Assembly: GCF_947486615.1 (NCBI RefSeq)
Contig: NZ_CANKUD010000007.1
Location: forward strand, 177,769-241,768
Reading direction: 5' to 3'
Length of the DNA stretch: 64,000 nt
Source of the DNA: an uncultured Modestobacter sp.
GTDB lineage: Bacteria; Actinomycetota; Actinomycetes; Mycobacteriales; Geodermatophilaceae
In this document: positions 35,396-42,934 of the stretch, one piece after another
Position numbering within the stretch: position 1 is the first letter of the stretch
How the letters are laid out: every line of letters starts with the position of its first letter
Program-made: the position numbers and the translations under genes
Notes under the pieces: generated by a model
Databases searched by the model: none
Told to the model about the DNA's origin: nothing
Seen by the model: the letters and a program-made list of their open reading frames with translations, nothing else

Positions 35396-35787
35396 TCCCG
35401 GGAGACGTTCTGCAGCCGCACCTGCCCGCGGGCGACGGTCTTGCCGTCCTCGCGGGTGAGGGTGACCAGCCACAGCTGCAGGGTCTTGCCCTGCTGCACC
35501 GGCTCGGCGACGACGTCCAGCCGGCCGGCGGTGACGGGCCGCAGGAAGTCGGTCTGGTTCGCGACGCCGACGCTGAACTGCCCCCGGTCGGCCACCGCGG
35601 TGCTGGCGCCCACGCTGGCCGCGGACTCGACGATCGAGCAGTAGACGCCCCCGTGCACCACGCCCCACGGGGTGTGGTGCTGCGGGCCCAGCTCGGCGTG
35701 CCCGGTCACCCGGGTGCCGGTCACCTCGGTCAGCTCCAGGCCGGTGGCCGCGACGAACGCGCTGGCCGCAGTCAGGTCCGGGGTCAC
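35392..35787 (-). CDS. PaaI-type hotdog-fold thioesterase
   Basis: 131 residues with the hotdog signature HTPWGVVHGGVYCSIVESAASVGASTA and VANQTDFLRPVTAGRLDVVAEPVQQGKTLQLWLVTLTRED. It hydrolyses acyl-CoA thioesters, often aryl-acetyl-CoA; the exact substrate is unknown. Both ends overlap neighbours by 4 bases (GTGA), placing it in a translationally coupled set between the VOC protein and the phosphotransferase. Confidence 0.9.
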   Translation of the reverse strand: MTPDLTAASAFVAATGLELTEVTGTRVTGHAELGPQHHTPWGVVHGGVYCSIVESAASVGASTAVADRGQFSVGVANQTDFLRPVTAGRLDVVAEPVQQGKTLQLWLVTLTREDGKTVARGQVRLQNVSRE

Positions 35788-36143
35788 GCGGCGTCCCAGA
35801 CCAGGCAGAACGGGTGCCCGACCGGGTCGGCGTACACCCGGAAGTCCCCGCCGCCACCGGGCAGCCGGCGGGCGCCGAGCTCCAGCACCTGCGGCTCGGC
35901 GACGTCCACGTCGGCGACCCGGATGTCGAGGTGGAACTGCTGCGGCCGGCTCGGGTCCGGCCAGTCCGGGGGCTGGAGGTCGGGGGCCTGCTGGAAGGCG
36001 ATCCGGTAGCCGGCGCCGGTGACCACCACCCAGTCGTCGCCGGGCTCGCCGTGGACCTCCATGCCGAGCAGTCCGGCGTAGAAGGTCGCCAGCGCGTGCG
36101 CGTCGGGGGCGTCGATGACCACGGAGTGCAGCTGACCGATCAT
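35784..36143 (-). CDS. VOC-family (glyoxalase-like) protein
   Basis: 119 residues forming paired beta-alpha-beta-beta-beta units: GQLHSVVIDAPDAHALATFYAGLLGMEV, WVVVTGAGYRIAFQQAPD, then QQFHLDIRVADVDVAEPQVLELGARRL and RVYADPVGHPFCLVW. The metal-site pattern His/Glu is partly kept (H in QLHSV, H in QFHLD). Function unknown; such proteins range from glyoxalases to antibiotic-binding proteins. I start at the ATG at 36143, which has GAGAGG 9 bases upstream; ATG 36152 would sit on top of that site. Divergent from the YbaK-type gene. Confidence 0.86.
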   Translation of the reverse strand: MIGQLHSVVIDAPDAHALATFYAGLLGMEVHGEPGDDWVVVTGAGYRIAFQQAPDLQPPDWPDPSRPQQFHLDIRVADVDVAEPQVLELGARRLPGGGGDFRVYADPVGHPFCLVWDAA

Positions 36144-36236
36144 GACGGCCATCCTCTCCCGCTGCCGTACCGCTCACCAGCAGGGGCCGGAGGCCGACCC
36201 GGGTCACCCCGCCCGGCGGGCACCCCGGCCGTGTCG

Positions 36237-36249
36237 GACGATCAACGGC
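36237..36249 (+). promoter_or_regulatory. Candidate leaderless -10 (GACGAT)
   Basis: GACGAT (36237-36242), 7 bases, then ATG 36250. No ribosome site. Identical hexamer to that before the sirtuin gene. Confidence 0.45.
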
Positions 36250-36807
36250 ATGGCCGCACCCGACCCCGCCCCCCAGCTCGGCACGCTCACCTGGCTCCCG
36301 GCCGCCGACCGGCTGGACCTGCTCGGTGCGCCGGTGGCCGGCGCCGTGCCCACGCTGTCCGCACCCGTCTGGGTCGCCGAGATCGCCGACGACGCCGCCG
36401 ACACCGCCGCGTTCACCGAGGCCTACCAGGTGCCGCTGGCCGCCTCCGCCAACTGCGTGGTCGTGGCCGCCCGGCGGTCGGGGGAGACGACGATGGCCGC
36501 CTGCCTGGTGCTGGCCACCACCCGGGCCGACGTCAACGGCCTGGTCCGGCGGCACCTGGGAGCTCGCAAGGCCTCCTTCGCCCCGCAGGACGTCGCCGTC
36601 GCCGAGAGCGGCATGGCCTACGGCGGGATCACCCCGATCGGGCTGCCGGCGTCCTGGCCGGTGCTGGTCGACGCCGCGGTGGCCGCCAGCGAGCTCCTCG
36701 TCATCGGCTCGGGCACCCGGGGCAGCAAGCTCGCGGTGCCCGGGTCGGTGCTGGCGGCGCTGCCCGGTGCGCAGGTGCTGGAGGGCCTCGGCCAGCCGGT
36801 CGACTGA
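36250..36807 (+). CDS. YbaK/ProX-type aminoacyl-tRNA deacylase
   Basis: 185 residues of the prolyl-tRNA-synthetase-associated editing fold: ANCVVVAARRSGETTMAACLVLATTRADVNGLVRRHLGARKASFAP and the active-site-type loop SGMAYGGITPIGLPASWPVLVD followed by LVIGSGTRGSKLAVPGSVL. The conserved Lys of the family falls in GARKASF. Such proteins remove wrong amino acids from tRNA in trans. Leaderless-type ATG start. A small acidic gene follows 19 bases later. Confidence 0.88.
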   Translation: MAAPDPAPQLGTLTWLPAADRLDLLGAPVAGAVPTLSAPVWVAEIADDAADTAAFTEAYQVPLAASANCVVVAARRSGETTMAACLVLATTRADVNGLVRRHLGARKASFAPQDVAVAESGMAYGGITPIGLPASWPVLVDAAVAASELLVIGSGTRGSKLAVPGSVLAALPGAQVLEGLGQPVD

Positions 36808-36814
36808 GCCTGCC

Positions 36815-36826
36815 TACGCTCGGGGC
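36815..36826 (+). promoter_or_regulatory. Candidate leaderless -10 (TACGCT)
   Basis: TACGCT (36815-36820), 6 bases, then GTG 36827. No ribosome site is present. It supports the reality of the very short gene that follows. Confidence 0.45.
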
Positions 36827-36985
36827 GTGTCAGAGCGCGAGCAGCCACCCGCGGAGCCCGCCCCCCGGCGCCCCGAGCGGGCGCCCGACGACAGCGACGT
36901 CGGCTGGGGCGAGCGGCTGAGCGACCCGGACGACGACGACCGCCGCTACCTGGAGGACCGCCCGCCGCACTGGGGCAGCGACTGA
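36827..36985 (+). CDS. Small acidic protein, 52 residues
   Basis: Sequence has an N-terminal Pro/Arg/Glu-rich half (SEREQPPAEPAPRRPERAPD) and a patterned end DVGWGERLSDPDDDDRRYLEDRPPHW. I recall similar short proteins ending DRPPHW in other actinobacteria, annotated only as hypothetical. The -10-like TACGCT 6 bases before the GTG, and the end just 8 bases before a dispersed repeat, support it as a gene. Function unknown; probably disordered. Confidence 0.7.
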   Translation: MSEREQPPAEPAPRRPERAPDDSDVGWGERLSDPDDDDRRYLEDRPPHWGSD

Positions 36986-36993
36986 CGGCCGGC

Positions 36994-37044
36994 CTCGTCC
37001 TCCTCGCCCCTCGCGAACTCGGGGCGAGCCGCTGGAGGAGGTCG
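36994..37044 (+). repeat. Dispersed intergenic repeat, short copy F
   Basis: Reads CTCGTCCTCCTCGCCCCTCG, then CGAACTCGGGGCGAGCC, then GGAGGAGGTCG. It is closest to copy E2 but lacks the GAAGGACCCC start. It spans the convergent junction between the 52-residue gene and mscL and can fold (TCGCCCC against GGGGCGA). Confidence 0.6.
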
Positions 37045-37056
37045 TCACCTCGCGGG

Positions 37057-37479
37057 TCAGGCGCGGTGACGGGCCTCCGTGTCGGTCGTCGGCTGCTCCG
37101 GGGCGTGCTGGGCGCGGAGCAGGTCGCGGATCTCGATGAGCAGCTCGGTCTGGGTGGGCAGCACCGGACCGGCCTCCTCGCCCCGCTCCCGGCGCTCGAA
37201 CAGCGCCTTCATCGGCAAGACCACCACGAAGTAGATGACCGCCGCGGTGAGCACGAACGTGATCACCTGGTTGACGAAGGCGCCCCAGGTGAACACCTGC
37301 TGGTCGACCTCGAACGTGCCGCCCTCGACCCCGCCGCCGCCGACCAGCCCGATGAGCGGGCGCAGGAACGACTCGGTGAACGAGGTGACCACGGCGGTGA
37401 ACGCGGCGCCGATGACGACCGCCACCGCCAGGTCGATGACGTTCCCGCGCAGCAGGAAGTCCTTGAAGCCCTTGAGCAC
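37057..37479 (-). CDS. mscL: Large-conductance mechanosensitive channel MscL
   Basis: 140 residues: the N-terminal helix and TM1 (LKGFKDFLLRGNVIDLAVAVVIGAAFTAVVTSF), a periplasmic loop GGGGVEGGTFEVD, TM2 (GAFVNQVITFVLTAAVIYFVVVLPMKAL) and the cytoplasmic helix TELLIEIRDLLRAQ. Releases solutes on hypo-osmotic shock, the counterpart of the proVWX uptake system in this window. GTG start with GAGGGG about 8 bases upstream. Same strand as the SAF and FmdB genes. Confidence 0.95.
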   Translation of the reverse strand: MLKGFKDFLLRGNVIDLAVAVVIGAAFTAVVTSFTESFLRPLIGLVGGGGVEGGTFEVDQQVFTWGAFVNQVITFVLTAAVIYFVVVLPMKALFERRERGEEAGPVLPTQTELLIEIRDLLRAQHAPEQPTTDTEARHRA

Positions 37480-37525
37480 GTCCGCACCCCTCGACTCGTG
37501 CGGCCGCCCTCCGGCGGCCCGGTGA

Positions 37526-38170
37526 TCACGGCCGGCCGAGGGTAACGGTGAGACTGCCGCTCGCCGCGGCAGCAGCCAGCGCGGCGGCCGTTTCCGGCGG
37601 CACGGCCAGCACCAGCAGCCCCGCGTCACTCGCTGCCGCCCCGGCCTCGCCGTCCGGTGCCGGGGCGGTCAGCACGAGGGCGCCGGAGGCGACCACCTCC
37701 ACCGACGGCTGGGCGGCCTCGCCCGCGGCGGCGAGCACGTCGACCCGGTCACCGGCGCGCAGCAGCGTGGCCACCGCGAGGTCGGCGAGCCGGACGGGTG
37801 CCGCGACCTGCCCCTCGGGCACCGCGGCCCACAGCCCGGGCCCGACCAGCCGGACGTCGGTGATCGGCTCCCCGGCCCGCAACGGCGCGGCCAGCACCCG
37901 CCCGGTCAGCTCGGCAGGGTCGGGGCTGATCCCGGCGGGCGCCCGGTCGGCGGGCAGCTGCGCCGCCAGCACGTCGTCGGCGGTGAGCACCCGACCGGCC
38001 GGCAGGTCGGCGGCCGCGACGGCCACGGGGACCGCCGGGCTGCCGATCGGGGTGCCGGTGGCCGGTGCCGGAGGGTGCAGGGCGAGCACCAGGGCGAGGC
38101 AGGCGAGACCGGCCGCGGCCACCTGCCGCAGCAGCCGCACCGGAGCACGGGGACGACGCAGTCGGGACAT
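37526..38170 (-). CDS. SAF-domain protein (CpaB/FlgA-like)
   Basis: 214 residues. One membrane segment (VAAAGLACLALVLALHPPAP, about 18-37), then the SAF fold VPVAVAAADLPAGRVLTADDVLAAQLPADR with LAAPLRAGEPITDVRLVGPG, and a C-terminal domain VRLADLAVATLLRAGDRVDVLAAAGEA like RcpC/CpaB. CpaB proteins help assemble Flp pili, but no pilus genes are near, so the role is open. The ATG start is at 38170. The mscL-SAF-fmdB order is, as far as I recall, frequent in high-G+C actinobacteria. Confidence 0.85.
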   Translation of the reverse strand: MSRLRRPRAPVRLLRQVAAAGLACLALVLALHPPAPATGTPIGSPAVPVAVAAADLPAGRVLTADDVLAAQLPADRAPAGISPDPAELTGRVLAAPLRAGEPITDVRLVGPGLWAAVPEGQVAAPVRLADLAVATLLRAGDRVDVLAAAGEAAQPSVEVVASGALVLTAPAPDGEAGAAASDAGLLVLAVPPETAAALAAAAASGSLTVTLGRP

Positions 38171-38278
38171 GCCCCCACGGTCGCGGCAGCCGGCCCTCAG
38201 CGGCCGGTCGCCGGCCAGGTGGTGGACAGCGGGGAAGGGTGTGGACGGGCAGCAGCGCGGTGCCGCCCGCCCGTGCCG

Positions 38279-38608
38279 TCAGTCGGCGGACTTGCTGCTG
38301 CTGCTCGACGAGGTGGTCGAGGACGAGGAGCTGGTGGTCGACGAGCCGCTGGAGGAGGACTCCTTGGTGCCGGAGCCGGTGGACTCCTTCTTCGCGGCGG
38401 CCGGGGCGGTGGTCGAGCTCTCGGACTTGCGGCTGTCGGTGCGGTAGAAGCCCGACCCCTTGAACACCACGCCGACCGACCCGTAGACCTTGCGCACCGG
38501 TTCGCCGCACTCCGGGCAGGTGGCCACCGCGGGGTCGGTGAACGACTGCACGACCTCGAACTCGTGCTTGCCCTCGGGGTTGCTGCAGACGTACTGGTAC
38601 GTGGGCAC
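38279..38608 (-). CDS. FmdB-family zinc-ribbon protein with Ser-rich tail
   Basis: 109 residues. Residues 1-55 are the FmdB zinc ribbon: PTYQYVCSNPEGKHEFEVVQSF, CPECGEPVRKVYGSVGVVFKGSGFYRTD, with Cys7 and the CPEC pair as likely ligands. The rest is a low-complexity tail made almost only of Ser, Thr, Lys and Gly. FmdB proteins are named after formamidase operon regulators; the true role is unknown. GTG start with GAGGAG 11 bases before. Confidence 0.88.
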   Translation of the reverse strand: MPTYQYVCSNPEGKHEFEVVQSFTDPAVATCPECGEPVRKVYGSVGVVFKGSGFYRTDSRKSESSTTAPAAAKKESTGSGTKESSSSGSSTTSSSSSTTSSSSSSKSAD

Positions 38609-38777
38609 GGTGCTGGAGACTCCTCGTCACGGTCCGAGCCGGGCTGGCACTCGGCCCCGGCGACTGCCAATGATGCGCCGTCCGCCCACCGGTCGTCCAC
38701 GCCGGGCACCCGGTGCGGGTGGGTGCCGCCGGTCACACCGACGCCGACCCGCTGCCCGGCCGGTACCGTTGCCCGCC

Positions 38778-39260
38778 GTGTCCTCCCCGTGGCTCGACGA
38801 GCAGCAGCAGCGCACCTGGCGCGCCTGGCTCGCGGTCTCCGAGCTGCTGCCCCGCACGCTGGACGCCCAGCTCCAGCGGGACGCCGGACTGACCCACGCC
38901 GCCTACGTCGTGCTGGCGATGCTGTCGGAGGCACCGGACCGCAGCCGCCGGATGAGCGACCTGGCCCGCACCGCGAACCAGTCGCAGAGCCGGCTCTCGC
39001 ACACCGTCGCCCGGCTGGAGGAGCGTGGCTGGGTGCGCCGGGAGAAGGCCGCCGAGGACCGGCGCGGCAACCTCGCCGTGCTCACCGACGCCGGCTGGGA
39101 CGTCGTCACGCGGGTCGCGCCGGGGCACGCCGCCGCGGTCAAGGAGGGGTTGTTCGCGGCGCTGACCGCCGACCAGACCGCGGCGCTGGGGGACGCGCTC
39201 ACCGCCGTCCTCGACCGGCTCGACCCCGACCACACGCTGCGGGTGCCCGCGGTCGGCTGA
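38778..39260 (+). CDS. MarR-family transcriptional regulator
   Basis: 160 residues: the wHTH AGLTHAAYVVLAMLSEAPDRSRRMSDLARTANQSQSRLSHTVARLEERGWVRREKAAEDRRGNLAVLTDAGW with the DxR wing, and a C-terminal dimer helix. It likely represses its own gene or a nearby exporter; the target cannot be told. GTG start; TACCGT lies 8 bases upstream, without a ribosome site. It converges on the AAA ATPase gene with only 5 bases between the stops. Confidence 0.92.
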   Translation: MSSPWLDEQQQRTWRAWLAVSELLPRTLDAQLQRDAGLTHAAYVVLAMLSEAPDRSRRMSDLARTANQSQSRLSHTVARLEERGWVRREKAAEDRRGNLAVLTDAGWDVVTRVAPGHAAAVKEGLFAALTADQTAALGDALTAVLDRLDPDHTLRVPAVG

Positions 39261-39265
39261 TCGGG

Positions 39266-39988
39266 TCAGCGCAGGTGGCGCAGGAACGCCTCCGGTGAGT
39301 CGAGGAACTGCCGCCAGCTGGTGGTGAGCTCCAGCTCCGACCAGACCGCCGGCCGCATGCCCCACCCTCCGACCTCCAGCAGCGTCGCGCCCGGGAGGGC
39401 GGCGACGACGGGGGAGTGGGTGGCGACGACGACCTGCGCGCCGCGGTCGAGCAGGGCGAGGAGGTGGGAGACCAGCGCCAGGCTGCCGCCGAAGGAGAGC
39501 GCGGCGTCCGGCTCGTCGAGCAGGTAGACGCCCCGCCCGGCCGCTCGGCTGGTGAGCACCTCGAGGAACGCCTCCCCGTGCGACAGCTCGTGGAAGAGGG
39601 GCTCCGGTCGGTCCGACGGGTTCGCCTCCAGGTAGCTGTACAGGCCGTGCAGCGTCTCGTCCCGGAGGAAGTAGCCCCAGCGGGACGCCCCAGGGCTGCG
39701 CTCGACGACGAGCCCCAGCGACTCGGGCTCGCTGGCCCGCGTGCGGTGCCGGGCGTTGACCGAGCCGCCCTCCGGGTTCAGGCCGAGGGTGACCGCGAGC
39801 AGCTCCATCACCGTCGACTTGCCCGACCCGTTCTCCCCGACGAGCACCAGCGCCCCGGCGGGCAGCTCGAGCCCCTCGTCGACCAGCTGCGCGACGGCGG
39901 GCACGGTCAACGGCCAGCACGCCCGCTGCTCGGCGGACGGTGGAGCGGCGGGGTCGGGTCTGATGCGGCGGATCGGTCGCTGGTCCAC
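39266..39988 (-). CDS. AAA-type (RecF/ABC-like) ATPase
   Basis: 240 residues: Walker A GENGSGKST (51-59), an ABC-like signature ELSHGEAFLEVL, Walker B GVYLLDEPDAAL and switch His VVATHSPV. There is no coiled-coil or DNA-binding extension, and no partner gene, so it is a solo ATPase of the type annotated AAA family ATPase (DUF2813-like). Such proteins occur alone in many actinobacteria; function unknown. The start at 39988 is an ATG. It is divergent from nothing close; the carboxyltransferase operon converges from the same strand side. Confidence 0.83.
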   Translation of the reverse strand: MDQRPIRRIRPDPAAPPSAEQRACWPLTVPAVAQLVDEGLELPAGALVLVGENGSGKSTVMELLAVTLGLNPEGGSVNARHRTRASEPESLGLVVERSPGASRWGYFLRDETLHGLYSYLEANPSDRPEPLFHELSHGEAFLEVLTSRAAGRGVYLLDEPDAALSFGGSLALVSHLLALLDRGAQVVVATHSPVVAALPGATLLEVGGWGMRPAVWSELELTTSWRQFLDSPEAFLRHLR

Positions 39989-40098
39989 CCGGCCATCCTC
40001 ACCCGCCGGTACGACACCCCGGCCGTCGTCCCCGCGCTGGACGTCGTCTCTGTGGCGACGTCAGGAGCCCGGGCCGGGGCCGTCCCCCCGCACCAACG

Positions 40099-40136
40099 GC
40101 TGTCCTCCCGGACCAACGCTGGTGCGGGAGGACAGC
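40099..40136. terminator. Hairpin after the carboxyltransferase operon
   Basis: GCTGTCCTCCCG (40099-40110) pairs perfectly with CGGGAGGACAGC (40125-40136), loop 14 bases; outer CACCAA/TGGTG can extend it with bulges. It lies 30 bases beyond the stop of the minus-strand carboxyltransferase gene. Confidence 0.55.
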
Positions 40137-40165
40137 TGGTGATCAGGTGACCCGGTGTCAGGGGG

Positions 40166-41686
40166 TCAGCGGCCGAGGTGGCGCCAGCGGCGGGTGCGGG
40201 CGCGCATCCGCTCGACGTCGTCCCGGCCGAGCAGCCCGGCGAGCTCCTGGGCGAGCACCCGGCCCAGCCGCTGGCAGAACTCCACCGGCTCGTCGGCGGC
40301 GTCGGGCCGTTCGGGCACCACCCGGTCGACGATGCCGTCCCGCCACAGGTCGGTGGCCCGCACGCCCTGGCTGGCGGCCAGCTCGTCGGCCCGGTCGACG
40401 GTGCGGTGCACGATCGCCGAGGCGCCCTCCGGGGGCAGCGGGCCCAGCCAGCCGTTGGCCGCGGCCAGCACCCGGTCGGCGGGCACCAGGGCCAGCGCGC
40501 CGCCTCCGGTGCCCTGCCCGAGCAGCACGGCCAGCGTCGGCGCCTGCAGCATCACCAGGTCCTGCAGGCAGCGGGCGATCTCCCCGGCCAGCCCGCCCTC
40601 CTCGGCGGCCACCGACAGCGCGGCACCCGGGGTGTCGATCAGGGTGAGCAGCGGCAGCCGCAGCTCCGCGGCCAGCCGCATCCCGCGCCGGGCCTCGCGC
40701 AGTGCGCCGGGGCCGAGCGGCGCCGACAGCGACTGCCCGCGCCGGTCCTGCCCCAGCACCACGCAGGGCGCGCCGCCGAACCGGGCCAGCGCGATCAGCA
40801 GCCCGGGGTCGGACTCGCCGGCGCCGGTGCCGTTGAGCGTGACGACGTCGGTGGCCGCGGTGCGCAGCAGCTGCCGCACCCCCGGCCGGTCCGGACGGCG
40901 CGAGGCGGTGACGACGTCCCAGGCGGTGCGGCCGTCCTCCGGGTCGTCGGCGTCGGTGCCGTCACCGGCGACCGGACCCTCGACCTCGGCCTGCCGGTGC
41001 CAGGTGGAGCGGGCGGCCAGCACCCGCAGCGCCCGGTCGGCGACGTCGGCGATCTCCTCGTGCGGGACGACGCCGTCGATCAGCCCGTGCGCGGCCAGGT
41101 TCTCCGCGGTCTGCACCCCCTCGGGGAACGGCTCCCCGTACAGCGCTTCGTAGACCCGCGGGCCGAGGAAGCCGACCGCGGCGCCGGGCTCGGCGATGGT
41201 CACGTGCCCCAGCGAGCCCCAGGAGGCGAGCACGCCGCCGAACGTCGGCCCGCGCAGGTAGACCAGGTAGGGCAGCCCCGCCTCCTTGTGCCGGGCGATC
41301 GCCGCGGTGATGCCGATCATCTGCAGGAAGGCGACCGTGCCCTCCTGCATCCGGGTGCCGCCGGAGACCGGTGCGGCCAGCAGCGGCAGGCCCTCGTCGG
41401 TGGCCCGCTCGACCGCGGCCATCAGCCGTTCGGCGGTGGCCACCCCGATCGACCCGGCCAGGAAGCTGAACTCCCCGGCGACGACGGCCACCCGGCGCCC
41501 GCGCAGCCGGCCCTCGCCGGTGACGACCGCCTCGTCCTGCGAGCTCTTCTCCGTCGCCCGGGCGAGCTCGGCGGCGTAGTCGTCGTCCACCGCGCGGGGC
41601 GGCACCGGGGTGTCCCAGGAGGTCCAGGACCCCGGGTCGAGCACCAGGTCGCGCAGCGAGCGGGCGTCCAGCCGGCGGGCGCTCAC
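40166..41686 (-). CDS. Fused AccD-AccA-like carboxyltransferase
   Basis: 506 residues with two crotonase-fold halves. N-half (about 60-240): FSFLAGSIGVATAERLMAAVERA, APVSGGTRMQEGTVAFLQM and GGVLASWGSLGHVTIAEPGAAVGFLGPRV, as in AccD/MdcD but without the zinc finger of AccD. C-half (about 290-490): CVVLGQDRRGQ, LLTLIDTPGAALSVAAEEGGLAGEIA and LLGQGTGGGALAL, as in AccA/MdcE. No biotin carboxylase or carrier gene is near. In context it may decarboxylate or transfer the carboxyl group of a malonyl-type thioester. GTG start overlaps the CoA-transferase stop by 4 bases. Confidence 0.88.
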   Translation of the reverse strand: MSARRLDARSLRDLVLDPGSWTSWDTPVPPRAVDDDYAAELARATEKSSQDEAVVTGEGRLRGRRVAVVAGEFSFLAGSIGVATAERLMAAVERATDEGLPLLAAPVSGGTRMQEGTVAFLQMIGITAAIARHKEAGLPYLVYLRGPTFGGVLASWGSLGHVTIAEPGAAVGFLGPRVYEALYGEPFPEGVQTAENLAAHGLIDGVVPHEEIADVADRALRVLAARSTWHRQAEVEGPVAGDGTDADDPEDGRTAWDVVTASRRPDRPGVRQLLRTAATDVVTLNGTGAGESDPGLLIALARFGGAPCVVLGQDRRGQSLSAPLGPGALREARRGMRLAAELRLPLLTLIDTPGAALSVAAEEGGLAGEIARCLQDLVMLQAPTLAVLLGQGTGGGALALVPADRVLAAANGWLGPLPPEGASAIVHRTVDRADELAASQGVRATDLWRDGIVDRVVPERPDAADEPVEFCQRLGRVLAQELAGLLGRDDVERMRARTRRWRHLGR

Positions 41687-42921
41687 GTCGCGTGCCCGTC
41701 CTCGACGTCGCCGCCCTCGCCCTCGGGCTGCGGTACGCCGTCGGCCCCGGACAGCCAGGCGCGGATCGCCGCACCGTCGGCCCCGAGCACCGGCGGCGGG
41801 GTGTGGTCGCGGCGGGTGGTCTCCACCTCGCCGTCCGAGCCGGGGGCGAAGAAGCGCAGCGGGGGACCGGGCAGCGTCAGTGGCCCGGCGGTCGGGTGGT
41901 CGACCGAGATCGCCAGCCCCTGGGACAGGGTCTGCTCCCAGGCGTACACCTCGTCGAGGGTGCGGACCTTGCCCGCCGGGACGCCGGCCGCCGCCAGCCG
42001 GGCCAGCAGCTCCTCGGCGGGGATGTCGGCGAACGCGGTCTCCAGCAGCTCGATCACCTGCTGCCGGTTGCCCACCCGCTCGCCGTTGGTGGCCAGGCCG
42101 GGCGCCTCGGGGTCGAAGCCGAACTCGGTGCACAGCCGGCGCCACAGCCCCTCGCTGCCGCAGGACAGCTGCACGCTGCCGCCCCCGGCGCAGCGGAACA
42201 GGCCGTAGGGCGCGATCGAGGGGTGGTGGTTGCCCTGCCCGCGGTTGACCTTGCCGCCCACGGTGTAGGCCGTGCCCTGGAAGGCGTGCACGCCGACGAC
42301 GGCGGCCAGCAGCGAGGTGCGCACCACCTGGCCGCGGCCGGTCTGCTCCCGCTCCAGCAGCGCCGCGAGCACGCCGTAGGCGCCGTACATGCCGGCCAGC
42401 AGGTCACCGATCGGGACGCCGACCTTCTGCGGGTCGTCCGGACCCGAACCGGTCAGCGACATCAGCCCGGCCTCGCCCTGGGCGATCTGGTCGTAGCCGG
42501 CCCGCTGCCCCTCCGGGCCGTCGTGGCCGAACCCGCTGATCGACAGCTGCACCAGCCGCGGGTTCAGCTCGGCCAGCACGTCGGTGCCGAAGCCGAGCCG
42601 GGCCAGCGTGCCGGGGCGGAAGTTCTCCATCAGCACGTCGGCGCGGCGCACCAGCTCGGTCAGCAGCGCCTTGTCGCCGTCGTCCTTGAGGTCGAGGGTG
42701 ATCGACTCCTTGTTCCGGTTCGCGGAGAAGAAGTAGGTGGACTCCCGGCCCTCGGGGGTGTCGACGAACGGTGGCCCCCAGCCGCGGCTGTCGTCGCCGC
42801 TGCCGGGGCTCTCCACCTTGATCACCCGGGCGCCGAGGTCGCCCAGCATCATCCCGGCGTGCGGCCCGGCGAGTGCGCGGGTCAGGTCGACGACGAGCAC
42901 GCCGTCCAGGGGTCCGGTCAT
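41683..42921 (-). CDS. CaiB/BaiF-family (type III) CoA-transferase
   Basis: 412 residues: GVLVVDLTRALAGPHAGMMLGDLGARVIKVESPGSGDDSRGWGPPF, YFFSANRNKESITLDLK, ENFRPGTLARLGFG and IGDLLAGMYGAYGVLAALL, whose Asp173 is the expected acyl-anhydride nucleophile. Moves CoA between an acyl-CoA and a carboxylic acid; here probably activates the acid imported by the neighbouring permease. ATG start with GAGGAA and AGGAACC close upstream. Coupled to the carboxyltransferase downstream and 13 bases after the permease stop. Confidence 0.92.
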   Translation of the reverse strand: MTGPLDGVLVVDLTRALAGPHAGMMLGDLGARVIKVESPGSGDDSRGWGPPFVDTPEGRESTYFFSANRNKESITLDLKDDGDKALLTELVRRADVLMENFRPGTLARLGFGTDVLAELNPRLVQLSISGFGHDGPEGQRAGYDQIAQGEAGLMSLTGSGPDDPQKVGVPIGDLLAGMYGAYGVLAALLEREQTGRGQVVRTSLLAAVVGVHAFQGTAYTVGGKVNRGQGNHHPSIAPYGLFRCAGGGSVQLSCGSEGLWRRLCTEFGFDPEAPGLATNGERVGNRQQVIELLETAFADIPAEELLARLAAAGVPAGKVRTLDEVYAWEQTLSQGLAISVDHPTAGPLTLPGPPLRFFAPGSDGEVETTRRDHTPPPVLGADGAAIRAWLSGADGVPQPEGEGGDVEDGHAT

Positions 42922-42934
42922 GGTTCCTCTTCCT

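Noticed and set aside
37526-38170. CpaB of a Flp pilus locus
   Set aside because: No prepilin, ATPase or secretin gene nearby; only the SAF domain is supported.
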